Of a DNA stretch of 64,000 bases, positions 28,396 to 38,514 are shown piece after piece. Origin of the DNA: Parietichytrium sp. I65-24A. Lineage: Eukaryota; Sar; Bigyra; Thraustochytrida; Thraustochytriidae. The stretch spans positions 496,001 to 560,000 of the forward strand of contig BLSF01000009.1 in the NCBI GenBank assembly GCA_012862575.1, given 5' to 3'. The translations under genes and the position numbers were made by a program. Under the pieces are notes generated by a model, which saw nothing but the letters and a program-made list of their open reading frames with translations, was not told the DNA's origin and ran no database searches. Positions within the stretch are counted from its first letter, which is position 1. Each line of letters starts with the position of its first letter.

Positions 28396-28440
28396 GGTGC
28401 TCACAGTACTCACAGTGGTACCGTACTCAGTACCCAGTTC
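28396..28440. promoter_or_regulatory. GTACT motif cluster
   Basis: Contains CACAGTACTCACAGTGG, ACCGTACTCAG and TACCCAG in 45 bases. It lies in the middle of the 3.6-kb spacer, 1.8 kb from the next start codon, so it may mark an unseen transcript. Confidence 0.3.
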
Positions 28441-28810
28441 CATCATTTTTAAGTTTTTCCTGGTGCTGATGATTCGAGATTACTTTACATGCGTTCAAGT
28501 TGCTGGATGCAGTGCCATGTGAGTGATGCCAGCGTGGAGGATCCCTACGGACAGGGGTTACAGCTGCTGTCGTTCGCTTCCAATCCAAATAGTACGATAC
28601 TCACATAGCGATACTTCCCTCGCACACCATTTGCAAGAGCTAGCTATTGGTTACAGAGGAGTATTAGTTAGGATGGTTCATGGCTGAGGAAGCGCTCGTT
28701 TATTCCAGATCCCAAAGCTCACGAATACATGTGTCCGATTTTGTTCGCGAACTCACTCTGTTCCTTTTCAAAAAATTTCGTTACGTTCCTCCAAGTATCG
28801 GGTTTCAAGT

Positions 28811-28905
28811 GCAGCCACGAAGTGCAGCGAAAACAAACCCTATCGGAATGGGGTGGTTCAAAAGTTGAGCCCCGAAGTGCAGCGCAACCAAACCATTGGG
28901 GTGGA
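28811..28905 (+). repeat. Dispersed ~45-bp repeat, copies B and B'
   Basis: Copy B (28811-28856) has GCCACGAAGTGCAGCG and the AAACCCTATCGGAA core. Copy B' (28866-28905) follows at once with GAGCCCCGAAGTGCAGCG and a decayed core (AAACCATTGGGGTGG). The pair is a direct tandem of the element at 1241-1290 and 43711-43750. Confidence 0.7.
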
Positions 28906-30188
28906 AAACTGCGTATGGGTCGAGAATGGCAGAGCTTTCCCTAATACCGGTCTGAGAAGATGTCGCACAAATTTTTCATTCGAATCGAGCAGACGTCGCC
29001 AAGTTAGGTCTCTCTATAGATAAATTTTTCAACCCGTTTTTTTAGTTAGGAAGGAATTGACCAAGGGCACTGGGAGCTCCGGCGTGGCGCCAGCTACATA
29101 CAGTGAAAGAAATCTCGTAACTTACTGCAAAAACTGCAAACGTTTCTCTTGCTAGTAGCGACTGTAACTCTGTCACTTTTGTCTTGTGATTCTGATTCTG
29201 AATTTTCTGAACTCAGAAATTCTGTTTTGAATTGGCAGTGAATTAAAATTGGCTCTTCCTCAGCGCAGGTAAGACTGAGTACCTGCACTCAAGGACCACG
29301 GCGTTTCGTTGACACATTACATTTCCAAGTTGATCGAAAATTCGAAACGAAGGATAGTGAGGAGCGGTAGTCATTGTCGTACTTGTCAAACGGACCACAT
29401 TGAATCCTAATCGCGAGTGATAGGAATGTCTTCAGCTTGGCATAGCTTGGCGAACTTGGCAGTCACGCCAGTCCGCCTACGATACCCCTACCACTATCAC
29501 TGTAAACCCTAAGGATCGCAAAATCTGCGCCACTCTCTAGGGCCACGATCTAGTCCTAGTTCGTAATAGCGTGAGCCTCCAAGCTCTTCCTACCATCCTA
29601 GCAATCAAAACCCTGATGAAGACGTGTGCTCTTGCTCGTCGACCGATAGAGCTTCCTATGCGGGCTCTGGCACAACTGTAGCACTGCAGTAGTACTGTCT
29701 GAAAACACTAACAGTTGGTGACTGACCTCAGAGACTTTTCAGAGAGATGAGGTTGAGGTTTGATGAATTATGATGTTTGATGAGGTTGGGAATGTTGGGG
29801 AGGTGGAATTTGGCTCAGCACTGTCAAGAGTGCAAAGTGCGCAAAGCGACACTCAAGTGCCGGAGAAGAGGCGGAAAGAGGGACCAAAAGGAAGCAGAAA
29901 GCAGAAACAAGAAAGCAAAAGCAGAAAGGCAGAGAGCGTCCGCACGTTGGACATTTACCCGCTTCACCGAGCCACTGCCCTTCAACTCGGTAGTTCTACA
30001 CGTGTGCCCGACTCGCTCAGACCTCGCCACTTGGGCCACAGCCCGCCCAACTTGCCGCGAGTCGCTCGCAAGGCCAGAGGACTTGGAAAGAGACAAGTGA
30101 GGAAAAAAGACTGTTGCGTGTGCAGAGTGGCTCGGTCGAGCTCTCAACTCCGGCGCACTAGTCGAGTTGGCCCTTGCCCTGGGGAGCC

Positions 30189-33100
30189 ATGCGCGAGTTA
30201 GAAGAGACGTGGAAGGAGCCCGTGACGTACGCCTATTCGGTGGCGACATGGTGGGGCGGGCTCGTATGTACGTTTTTGGCGTCCGCCTTGGCGTATTACT
30301 GCACGTCAAAGTATGCTGACTTTATGCAGGTGGCCAAGCTCAAAAGGACGCACGACGAGGCGGACGCGGAGGCTCAGGGTGAGGACTCCAGCAGGGTAGA
30401 GGTTTCCGAGGATGCAGGGCGGACCAGCAATGCGTCAGGGGGGTCGTCGCCGCAGAGGGTCAATATGCTCGTGGTGACGTACAAGACCAGTGCAGTGCTG
30501 GTTTTTATTGTGCTGCTGTGTAGTCTGATAGCGCTCGATTTTGTAGCGCTTGTCCTGATTCCGTTGTCTCTTATCATTCCGGTGTCTATGCTCATCTTCG
30601 TTTGGAGCGCGCTGTATCAGTTCTACCAGACCAAAAACAAGTGGGAGTACTTGTATGCGAGACAGCTGCATCGTGCTATTCTCATCATCTTCCTCGTAGG
30701 GATTACGTCTGCTTTTGGGCCCAAATCACTCTACGTCATCAATGTCTCGAGGGTTGTTACCTGGAGCTTTAAGTCTGTGTTGTATACGGCGGTCTTCCTC
30801 ATTGTGGCCATTTTATTACACATCTTGCGCTGGAATCCTCGAATGACGTTCCGCATTTTTCACTGGAGTGGACTTTCGGAACGTGATCTTAATACTATCA
30901 TCCGAGCCAACCTCGCTGGTATCCTCGGCGGCCAAGCGTTAGTCCTTTTAAAACTGCTCGCCGAAATTTGCGACAATGTCGTGTCTGGAAAGGGTGATTT
31001 CCGCTTTACTGACAATGCCATCGTCACGGTTGTATTCTCCGCGAGCATCTGCACTCTTCTGCACATCTACTCGTTTCACCATATGCTTGCTGTCCTTGAT
31101 GAGGAAAATGTCCGGCTTTTGATCCCTGCACATCGTTTTGCGCTCCTCGTTTCAGCTATTGTTGGTGCAGCCGTCTACTTGGAAGACTGGGACGAGGAGT
31201 TCATGAAGCCTGGAAACATCACAATGTACCTTGTAGGTTTTACGGGGCTTCTACTTATTTGTGTGGTTCTAGGATATGACGCGATCGCTGCGAATCGCCA
31301 AACACACCGCGCCGATGAAGAAGAAGGTCGGGCCCTTCCTTCCTCCGCAAGTCTCCCTGGCGTGCCCAGGTCGGAATCCTCAATGCTCTCGGACGAGGGC
31401 GTTTTGCTTGACGTGGAGATGAGTAGCTCTGCTTTCTTCTCCACCAAGCCGCCGCCCCCACGCGATATTGAGGAAGGGGCGGGCGTGAGACCTTCCACAC
31501 CAGGCAAACCAAATGTTCGAGTCTCTCGGCTTTGGGATCTCGGTGAAGGGGCCCCCGTGATGCATTCGATAGATTCTGTCGACGACGACGATACCTTTTT
31601 TGAAAGCTCAAATCGATCTATGCTAGGCACCTCCTTAAAGGCTCCTGGGAGTGCTTCTTCGAGTGGGGCAGCTCGTCGAAGGTCGCTATTTTTTTCAAGA
31701 GCATTGAAAGCGCGAGCGGGTCAAAGCCACGGGGCTGAGAGTCAACCAACTCCAGCACCGCCTCCAATCAATTACATCTACAATCACGCTCGTTATACAA
31801 TGATGACTCATTTGGGAATGGAAAATCCTCACACGAACGGACCGGAAGAGTCCCGCTGGCTTGATCCTGGCCACGAGGCAGGGTTGTGGAAGGTCAGGGG
31901 CTCCAACTACCTAGAGGATGGTGCCAAGGTAGATGCCGGCCCAACAGCGATGCAAGTAGCAAGTATGCAGTGGAGCTACTGTCCTCAGCCACTCAGTTGT
32001 TGTGCCTTAGAGGATGGCGGATTTGTTCAAATGGAGCATGCTGGACGCAACGACCGCCCTTTCATGTTTGTAGTGAATTTCATGGTTCCTTCTCTTGGCA
32101 ACTACGTCATGTACTACGTCCCGCGCCCAGGTAATAGCGACGCTGTTTTCTTCCGCATGCTGAATCAGTTTGTGAACGCCAAAGACGACCAGTATCGAAA
32201 CGACCGCTTCAAGCTCATACCTGGAGTTAAAGAGGGCGGTTTGTTTGTGCGTCGCGCGGTCGGCTCAAAGCCCGCTTTGTTGTGCAACAAGCTTTCCACG
32301 ACGTACCACTCCAGCTGGAACAGGGAAGAGATTGGGAATTTTGATGTGACGCAAGGTCGTGGGCACTGGTTCGAAGTTTCCATTGACGTTGGTAGCTCCA
32401 GGATTGCCAGATCGATCATGGGCGCTGTAAAGGGCTATGCGTCTGGACTCGTACTGCACATGGGATACCTTATAGAGTCTAAAACACCTGACGAGCTTCC
32501 TGAGCGTGTGTTGGGAGGTGTGGACCTCTACCGCCCGTGCATGAATCCTCGGGCCGGGGTTGACTTGAGGCTGAACGTTGGCCAGCAAATTTCGTCCCAG
32601 GATCCGAAACCATTTGGACACGTTGAGGTAGAGAACGCCCCGGAAAGCCCGCCGACTGAGGAAGTCGCGGACATGTTGGTTGCAACGGGTGCCATCGACA
32701 TGTTCACAGAGAACGACTATGACACTGACGGATACGATACAGAATCGAGCTACAGAAGCTTGATGGACCTCGCCCCGGACGATGAAGATCTTGAAGAGAT
32801 TTTTCACAATGCTTGTGATGGTGAAACGTCTTTCGGATACGCTGCGGGCGCTGACTCGAGTAGTGCTGCTCCGGAATCCGTGACAAACGACCAGTATCCT
32901 ATTCCCGACAACACAATGGTGATGCCAAAAGGGGTCCCTAACCCTCACGCCGCGCCAGGCAAATCTTTTTGGGAGGATGCTGGGCAGCAAGTGGGTGGCT
33001 GGAAAGTACGCGGACCAACCTATGACAAAGACAGCGTAAAAGTACCGTGTGGTGTATCTCGTATGAAAATCGTCGCCATGGATTGGAAATATTCTCCGAG

Positions 33101-33629
33101 TGAAAGGATTCACAACATTTGTGCCCAACCTGGCGGATTTATCGAGAAATATCACGCTGGTCGCCATGATCGACCGTTTCTGTTGGTAGTCAACTTCTTG
33201 GTCCCTTCTGTGGGGAACTACGTCACCTACTTGACTCGCAATCAAAGCGTCGAGGACCCTGTCTTCGACCAAATGCTTGAAAGCTTCATTGAAGCCGACG
33301 ATGACGAGTATCGAAATGCGAGACTCAAGCTTATCCCGGGTGTACTGGAAGGTAGCTACTTTGTCCGCAAAGCTGTCGGGGCAAAACCAGCCCTCTTGTG
33401 CCAAAAGCTGACCACCTCTTACTTTCGCAATGAGAACTGCTTTGAGGTGTCCATCGACGTGGGGAGCTCCATAGTTGGCGCCAAGATTTTCTCTGCCGTC
33501 AAGGGATTTGCGTCTAACCTGGTACTCCATCTCGGAGTCGTTTTGGAGAGCAAAACTCGTCGAGAACTCCCTGAAAAGCTCCTCTTCGGAATCGATATCC
33601 ACTGCCCTGTTATGGCGCCAGCCAAGTGA
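30189..33629 (+). CDS. Polytopic membrane protein with two EDR2_C (DUF1336) domains
   Basis: 1146 aa from the first ATG; the frame opens upstream but only with a TTG. The N-terminal third has about nine hydrophobic segments (from WWGGLVCTFLASALAYY near 22 to a last one near 360). A long Ser/Pro-rich, disordered linker (about 375-545) follows. Then come two EDR2_C domains, about 555-785 and 925-1140, which share many blocks (KVRG, HAGR-DRP, VPS-GNYV, RLKLIPGV, KPALLC, FEVSIDVGSS, AVKG-AS), so the pair arose by duplication. Between them is an acidic stretch (about 835-880). Plant EDR2 has an N-terminal PH and START domain before this module; here a membrane domain takes that place. EDR2_C is linked to lipid binding and defence signalling. 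A lipid sensor or lipid-transfer role at a membrane is inferred. Confidence 0.85.
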   Translation: MRELEETWKEPVTYAYSVATWWGGLVCTFLASALAYYCTSKYADFMQVAKLKRTHDEADAEAQGEDSSRVEVSEDAGRTSNASGGSSPQRVNMLVVTYKTSAVLVFIVLLCSLIALDFVALVLIPLSLIIPVSMLIFVWSALYQFYQTKNKWEYLYARQLHRAILIIFLVGITSAFGPKSLYVINVSRVVTWSFKSVLYTAVFLIVAILLHILRWNPRMTFRIFHWSGLSERDLNTIIRANLAGILGGQALVLLKLLAEICDNVVSGKGDFRFTDNAIVTVVFSASICTLLHIYSFHHMLAVLDEENVRLLIPAHRFALLVSAIVGAAVYLEDWDEEFMKPGNITMYLVGFTGLLLICVVLGYDAIAANRQTHRADEEEGRALPSSASLPGVPRSESSMLSDEGVLLDVEMSSSAFFSTKPPPPRDIEEGAGVRPSTPGKPNVRVSRLWDLGEGAPVMHSIDSVDDDDTFFESSNRSMLGTSLKAPGSASSSGAARRRSLFFSRALKARAGQSHGAESQPTPAPPPINYIYNHARYTMMTHLGMENPHTNGPEESRWLDPGHEAGLWKVRGSNYLEDGAKVDAGPTAMQVASMQWSYCPQPLSCCALEDGGFVQMEHAGRNDRPFMFVVNFMVPSLGNYVMYYVPRPGNSDAVFFRMLNQFVNAKDDQYRNDRFKLIPGVKEGGLFVRRAVGSKPALLCNKLSTTYHSSWNREEIGNFDVTQGRGHWFEVSIDVGSSRIARSIMGAVKGYASGLVLHMGYLIESKTPDELPERVLGGVDLYRPCMNPRAGVDLRLNVGQQISSQDPKPFGHVEVENAPESPPTEEVADMLVATGAIDMFTENDYDTDGYDTESSYRSLMDLAPDDEDLEEIFHNACDGETSFGYAAGADSSSAAPESVTNDQYPIPDNTMVMPKGVPNPHAAPGKSFWEDAGQQVGGWKVRGPTYDKDSVKVPCGVSRMKIVAMDWKYSPSERIHNICAQPGGFIEKYHAGRHDRPFLLVVNFLVPSVGNYVTYLTRNQSVEDPVFDQMLESFIEADDDEYRNARLKLIPGVLEGSYFVRKAVGAKPALLCQKLTTSYFRNENCFEVSIDVGSSIVGAKIFSAVKGFASNLVLHLGVVLESKTRRELPEKLLFGIDIHCPVMAPAK

Positions 33630-34185
33630 ATGTCATGTACGAGTACCTTGTCTAAAAGGTCTACTTTGTGGAGGGAAGTATCTGTAAGGTATGAATCTCC
33701 TTTCTTGTGTTTTACCAAGTAGACAATTTGAATATTCTTTCTTTATTTACATTTCCTGTGCCCAAATTGTGTAAATTTTATTTTCAAGATACTTCGTGCG
33801 ATTGTTGAGAGTGAAAGTCGGCGAATTCTACTTGTTTTAACAAAAGTCATGACAATCTCCTCATCACCAGAGAATCCTGCGCAGACATGCTCCGTCCGGA
33901 ACCATATTCCTGTTCTAAACCGATTTGCTGACGGCTCTCTTCCTACAGGAGAGATAATTTGTGTTGCTTCCTTGGTTACTTGTTTTAGTAGAATTTAGAA
34001 AGAATTTGTTGGAGAAAGAAAATTTAAAGATGAGAAATCAGCATGTCGTTCGATTCATACAAGTAAACAGACACACCAATCAAACAGACACAGGCACACA
34101 CATTACAGGGTTGTTGGCACGTGTCTACATGCCGCAACTCCTTTTGCAAACCTTATTGCAGGTTTCGTCGATTTCGGTTAGTCGA
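33630..34185. other. Convergent 3' spacer
   Basis: An AT-rich 3' region between the tandem EDR2_C gene and the SH3/FKBP gene. No gene or repeat array seen. Confidence 0.4.
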
Positions 34186-36402
34186 TTAGAAGAGCCGCAC
34201 GCCTTTCTTGAGAGCTTGCTGGCGCCACATTGGTTTGAGCAAGAAATTCTCACGGCTCATCTTGAACGCTTTTTGAAAGTCGTCATCTGTCAGGTAATCC
34301 TCAATGCGGCTCGGGTCTACGCCCAAGTGTCGCAGACGCTTATCACGGACGGCGTCCTGAAGTTCGCGCAAGGTGTACTGCTTGTTTGGAGTGGCGTATT
34401 CTGGCTGAGGAGGTGGCCGATTGGCAGGAGCAGCCCGCTCTCCTCCGCCGACTTCCACACGAGCACGTCCAGCAAAGCCGTTGAAGTTTGCTGTCTGACG
34501 ATTCTTATTCGGGCGCTCAGCAACCGGTCGCATGGCTGCGTTCGTATTGGACTGGTCAACCTTAGCCCTTCGCATAGCAATAGCATCCTGTAAAGACACG
34601 TTCTTGCCTTTCGGAGGCACAAAGCCACCTTTCTGCGAGCCTCCGTACGCGCTCGGGGGTGGAGCGTAACTGGACCCAGGCTTTGGAACGCGCGAAGCAG
34701 ACGGACGCCGAGTTTGAGGCCGGCCAACGTCGAGATCCCTGGAGGATGAAGATGCCGCCGAAGAGAAGGACGGCTTCGATCCGGACGGTCTTGGAGGCTT
34801 TGATGATGCGAACGCAGAGTCCGCGGAATTCTTTCTGGAGTACTGCGAGGGCGGTGGGGTGGCAATACTATCTGGAGGCGGAGGAGGCACATCACTCATG
34901 TCTACAGCAGCCTCGTTTCCGAAAGCGTCGAGGGTGATGTCGTAGACGACGTGAGCATGAGGAGGAACTTCAGGTGGGAAACCTACGGCGCCATATGCAT
35001 ATTGCGGAGTGACGATGAGGCGAATAGATTGTCCCTGCTTCATTCTCTGCACAGCATAGTCCACGCCCTTGATGACCTCGCCCTGGCCAACGAAAAACTC
35101 CAACGGGCCGGAGTCACTGTTTTTCGAGGGGCGATCAGACGCAGCAAACTCCTTGATCGACTGCTTTTGGCAGTCCCACACATACGCAACGTAGCTGCAC
35201 TGGACGAACTGGCCTTCCTTCGGTGACTCGCGACTAGGAGTCATAGAGAGTAGACGTCCGTTCTCCTCCATCGAGAACCCGCTATCCAAAAGTCTGTCAA
35301 AAGCTTCGCAAGAACTCATGAAAAAGTTTTGCTCCACCTTTAGCTGCCGCGCGGGCTGTTGCTGGCCGCCTTTCTTTTTATCCTCCTTCTTGTTCCCAAG
35401 CCACCCAAGACTGATTCTGCTGAGTGACTTGCGGGTTGAGCTCTTGCGCTCGGTCATGGCATACCCTCCGCTCGGCTCCGTGTAGTGCACATTCTGAGCT
35501 TTGCTCAGCGAGGTGCCGAGCAGAACTGCTTCGGCCACGCGAGAGTCCAGAAGCTCGACGTGGTTGTACGGAAAAAGTCCGCGGCTTCCATCCACCATGC
35601 GGCCCTGCCACCATCCAGGAGAACCTGTATTTTGATTCACCACTTCGATAATCTGGCCCTCCTGCATGTACAGCTCCACATCGTCCTGTGGCTGCCAAGT
35701 AAACTCAACGTTGGCCATCACAGGCACCTTTGAGTTCTGGCGCTCTCCGGAGACGTCTGCCAGAGCGCGCATGGCGTCCTGCACCTTGTCCGGGGCGGAC
35801 ATGAGCTGGACCTTCTCGCCCATCCAAGTGAGGAGCAGCAGGTCGCAAGTGCTGCTCCCGAATAACCTCGATAGGTACGTCTCGATGGTCTTTTCGCGTT
35901 TCTGCTGGTCGATCTCTCCTAGCTTGGCGTAGTCCGCCCAGGAAGGTGGCAGGACGCGTTCAGAGGAGGGATACACGCGACGAAGGTGCACCTCGATCTC
36001 GCGAATCTCGGGCAGTGTGCGCTTCATGGACTTCTTCTTGCCGCTCTCGAGCCGAAAGTCCAGCTTGAAGTACAGTTTCCGCGACTTGTACTCGGACCCT
36101 GCAACGCGCATGTCCACTGGGCGGTCGCCGGAGAACTCGACGCGCTCGCCGCTAGTCGAAGTGCCCGCCACGGACCCATTCCTGCCATCGGCGTGGCGCA
36201 CCGTCTTGGTGGCCTCTTCCTCGGAGATCAGCTCCACATAGTTGAATGGGAATTCGCCCCTGGCGCCAGTCACGCAGTGCTCTCCCGTCCACCACCCTGA
36301 CTCGTCCTCGCCCAGGATGAGGATCACGTCGTCCTCGTCGAACGCCAGGTCGCCCTTCTGCGCGGCCTTGAAGTCGTACAGCGCCCGACCATACTTTGGC
36401 AT
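34186..36402 (-). CDS. SH3-PX-SH3-FKBP-villin-headpiece multidomain protein
   Basis: 738 aa from MPKYGRALYDF; an upstream M is not an ATG. Domains in order: SH3 (3-58, ALYDF … GWW … FPFNYVEL); a PX-like phosphoinositide-binding domain (98-200, RKLYFKLDF, RRVYPSSERVLPPSW, TIETYLSRLF); a second SH3 (227-285, ending GLFPYNHVELL); an FKBP prolyl-isomerase domain (about 390-495, FVGQGEVIKGVDYAV, GVGFPPEVPPHA, VVYDITLD); a Pro-rich disordered region with a possible WH2-like SLQDAIAMRRAKV segment; and at the C terminus a villin headpiece (last ~60 residues, FKMSRENFLLKPMWRQQ, ending KKGVRLF). SH3-PX-SH3 resembles p47phox/Tks adaptors; the headpiece binds F-actin. It could link phosphoinositides to actin. 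I know no standard protein with this order. Confidence 0.9.
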   Translation of the reverse strand: MPKYGRALYDFKAAQKGDLAFDEDDVILILGEDESGWWTGEHCVTGARGEFPFNYVELISEEEATKTVRHADGRNGSVAGTSTSGERVEFSGDRPVDMRVAGSEYKSRKLYFKLDFRLESGKKKSMKRTLPEIREIEVHLRRVYPSSERVLPPSWADYAKLGEIDQQKREKTIETYLSRLFGSSTCDLLLLTWMGEKVQLMSAPDKVQDAMRALADVSGERQNSKVPVMANVEFTWQPQDDVELYMQEGQIIEVVNQNTGSPGWWQGRMVDGSRGLFPYNHVELLDSRVAEAVLLGTSLSKAQNVHYTEPSGGYAMTERKSSTRKSLSRISLGWLGNKKEDKKKGGQQQPARQLKVEQNFFMSSCEAFDRLLDSGFSMEENGRLLSMTPSRESPKEGQFVQCSYVAYVWDCQKQSIKEFAASDRPSKNSDSGPLEFFVGQGEVIKGVDYAVQRMKQGQSIRLIVTPQYAYGAVGFPPEVPPHAHVVYDITLDAFGNEAAVDMSDVPPPPPDSIATPPPSQYSRKNSADSAFASSKPPRPSGSKPSFSSAASSSSRDLDVGRPQTRRPSASRVPKPGSSYAPPPSAYGGSQKGGFVPPKGKNVSLQDAIAMRRAKVDQSNTNAAMRPVAERPNKNRQTANFNGFAGRARVEVGGGERAAPANRPPPQPEYATPNKQYTLRELQDAVRDKRLRHLGVDPSRIEDYLTDDDFQKAFKMSRENFLLKPMWRQQALKKGVRLF

Positions 36403-36545
36403 CTTGGCTTGCCCACGCCCCGCACGACGCACGACGCACAACGCTCAACACACAACGCACAAGATGCACAACGCACGAGGACCCTACGAGAAGAACAACG
36501 AATGTGTCTCGAAACTCGCACTTGACACACCCACCGTCCCGCCAA

Positions 36546-36577
<32 letters not shown>

Positions 36578-36698
36578 ACCCTTCGCAGTCTCCCTTCCTC
36601 TCCCTCTCTGCCTCTCTGCCTCTCTGCCTCCGTCTTCCTGCGTGTCTCCTGCTCCTCTGTCTCCGTCTCCGTCTCGTCTCCGGCTCCTCTCGCACACA

Positions 36699-36732
<34 letters not shown>
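36546..36732. repeat. Two (CT)n microsatellites
   Basis: Runs of CT at 36546-36573 and 36703-36732 with CT/CTG-rich sequence between. On the transcribed strand of the SH3/FKBP gene these read as GA tracts, a frequent promoter-type sequence. Confidence 0.95.
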
Positions 36733-36737
<5 letters not shown>

Positions 36738-38170
36738 TTTCTTTCTCAGTCTCTCTGTCTCTCGGTCTCTCTGCGCGAAATTTCGCTCGCCTCTTAGTGC
36801 TCCACGTCCAGGGATCAGCGTAGGCCCTGGTGGGGGGTAGTCTTGTGCAAGGAAGGCTGGCTATTGGCTGCGGCAAGGCAAGAGGGTACGGGAAAGCTAG
36901 GAGTGCGGGCGAAGCCGTAGCGGTGGGCTGTGTGAGGAGTAGGACGCAAGGCATGACAGTACGGAGGCTAGGAGGTTGGTAGGAAGCTTTTTGTGAGAGC
37001 CCAAGTGGGATTGTCTATGTGTGTATGAGAGAATGAGACAATGCATAGAGGGTTTTGTTGAGAGAGAGCGCTGGTGGGTGTGAGGGGGAGGTAGGGGAAA
37101 GCGTGCATGGTTATTCAATCGGGTAGCAGGCCTAAGCTGGTGTGTGCTTTGTGTGTGCTCGAGAGCGTGTTCGTAGTAAAAAGGTGGTAGATGATAGATG
37201 GACTGGTAACCGCTCCTAGAAGATAGCTCTCGTTTATGTGATGATTTTAACGAGGGCCTATATGCACATCCACCACATCAGTCAGTCAATCGAAATCAAA
37301 CTCAATCAGAGCTGTCACCCAAATCATGACGTTCCGAAAAGTAATTGAAAGTCACATCAAAGACGATGTCAGCTGATTGTGCCGGCCAATTCAATCGCGC
37401 CGAAGCGAGTAAAGTGTTTTTTGTTTTTTTCTTGTGATTGCCATGCATTTATTTGTTCACGACTACTAGCACTGCTGCACCTGAGCCTTTTCACACAGTA
37501 AATGAGCTACGGTCAGTGTGCACAAAGAGTAACGTCTACAGCGAGCTACTGGGATAATAGGCTATAGAGATAGATAGACAAGTTTAGTAAATCAGCTTCC
37601 AAACTGGACTTGGCTAGCCTATCCTATATGCTGGATTAGGCATAAGCAGGGAATGTAGATCCGGGCTCCACTACAGTAATGCCTGTTAGCTCCTTTAGCA
37701 GACTCACGGACCGATCATGGGGGGGGTTTTCAATCCTTTTCAGAATTCAGACCTCTCAATTGGGCTTCGTGACTTCTTGCATCTTCGTGCCAAACTCCGT
37801 CGTCGCATTGTCGTCGCATTGTTACTCACAGCCACACTGATGGCGAGTCACACTGTCAGCATTGGGAGTCGCTTGGTGCCGTCTGCCGTCTGGGCTCTCG
37901 CAAATGATTCCGTCTCTTGCTAACCTTCTTCTACCAGCCAAGTGTGCGACGTAGATCAAAGTTACCATCTACTAATGCATTAGTGTATTATATGGATATG
38001 GTCCTACGACACGCGCACTTTGTCCGTACAGTCCTAGAAAGCCTTAATCAGCATTAATAATTCTTTTGGGCGTTCTCTTTTGCTCTTCCAGTTCTCATGA
38101 ACCTTCGTTTGATCGTTTCCATGTGTCGTTTTTCTAGCAACGGGGACAACGAAGGAGGACGCGTCCGCAC

Positions 38171-38211
38171 TTTTTTTCTTTTTTTCTTTTTTTCTTTCTT
38201 TCTTTCTTTCT
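38171..38211. repeat. T-rich TTTTTTTC / TTTC array
   Basis: Pyrimidine-only array that changes from T7C-type units to TTTC units. It lies about 300 bases upstream of the TFIIE beta start. Confidence 0.9.
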
Positions 38212-38514
38212 CCCCAAGTGTCGAAAGTCGAAAGTATCGCATTACCAAGCACAAAGTGAGTGGCTGAACTGAGGACCTCGACGGTCTCTGCCTATTTGAG
38301 TTGAGACTCGGTTGAAAAAAGAGCTGGGACTCTGTTCGAAGTGGTTAAAGCGACAACTCGCAGATTTGATCTGGCTGCGTTTGCCGTTGCTTGTGCAGGA
38401 AAAACAGGAAACCTGGTGTTGGTGTTACTCGTGGTAGCGCCTGCTGTGGCTACACGTTTCTGGGGTAGGAGAACAAGTCTGGAAGGAAGGAAGGAAGGAA
38501 GGAAGAAAGCAAAA

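Larger units (their letters stand above)
26603..30188. other. 3.6-kb spacer with repeats
   Basis: The longest gene-poor stretch here. It holds GTACT clusters at 26866-26905 and 28396-28440, a purine-rich GGGA tract (27003-27190), two copies of the dispersed repeat (28811-28905), a hydrophobic minus-strand frame near 27728-28011 with an odd 17-base gap, and on the plus strand a 58-codon signal-peptide-like frame (28010-28186). None of these is a secure gene. The last kilobase is the upstream region of the EDR2_C protein. Confidence 0.4.
36403..38514. other. 2.1-kb divergent spacer with CT microsatellites
   Basis: (CT)n at 36546-36573 and 36703-36732 lie 150-330 bases upstream of the SH3/FKBP start; the 240 bases around them are pyrimidine-rich on the plus strand. 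A T-rich (TTTTTTTCT)n tract (38171-38211) and a GGAA repeat (38481-38506) precede TFIIE beta. A 68-codon plus-strand frame at 37717-37923 has one hydrophobic segment but no other support. Confidence 0.4.

Noticed and set aside
28680-28868. 62-codon plus-strand frame
   Set aside because: Its second half is the dispersed repeat, so the frame is probably accidental.
37717-37923. 68-codon frame with one hydrophobic segment
   Set aside because: Alone in a spacer, no family, no supporting signals.
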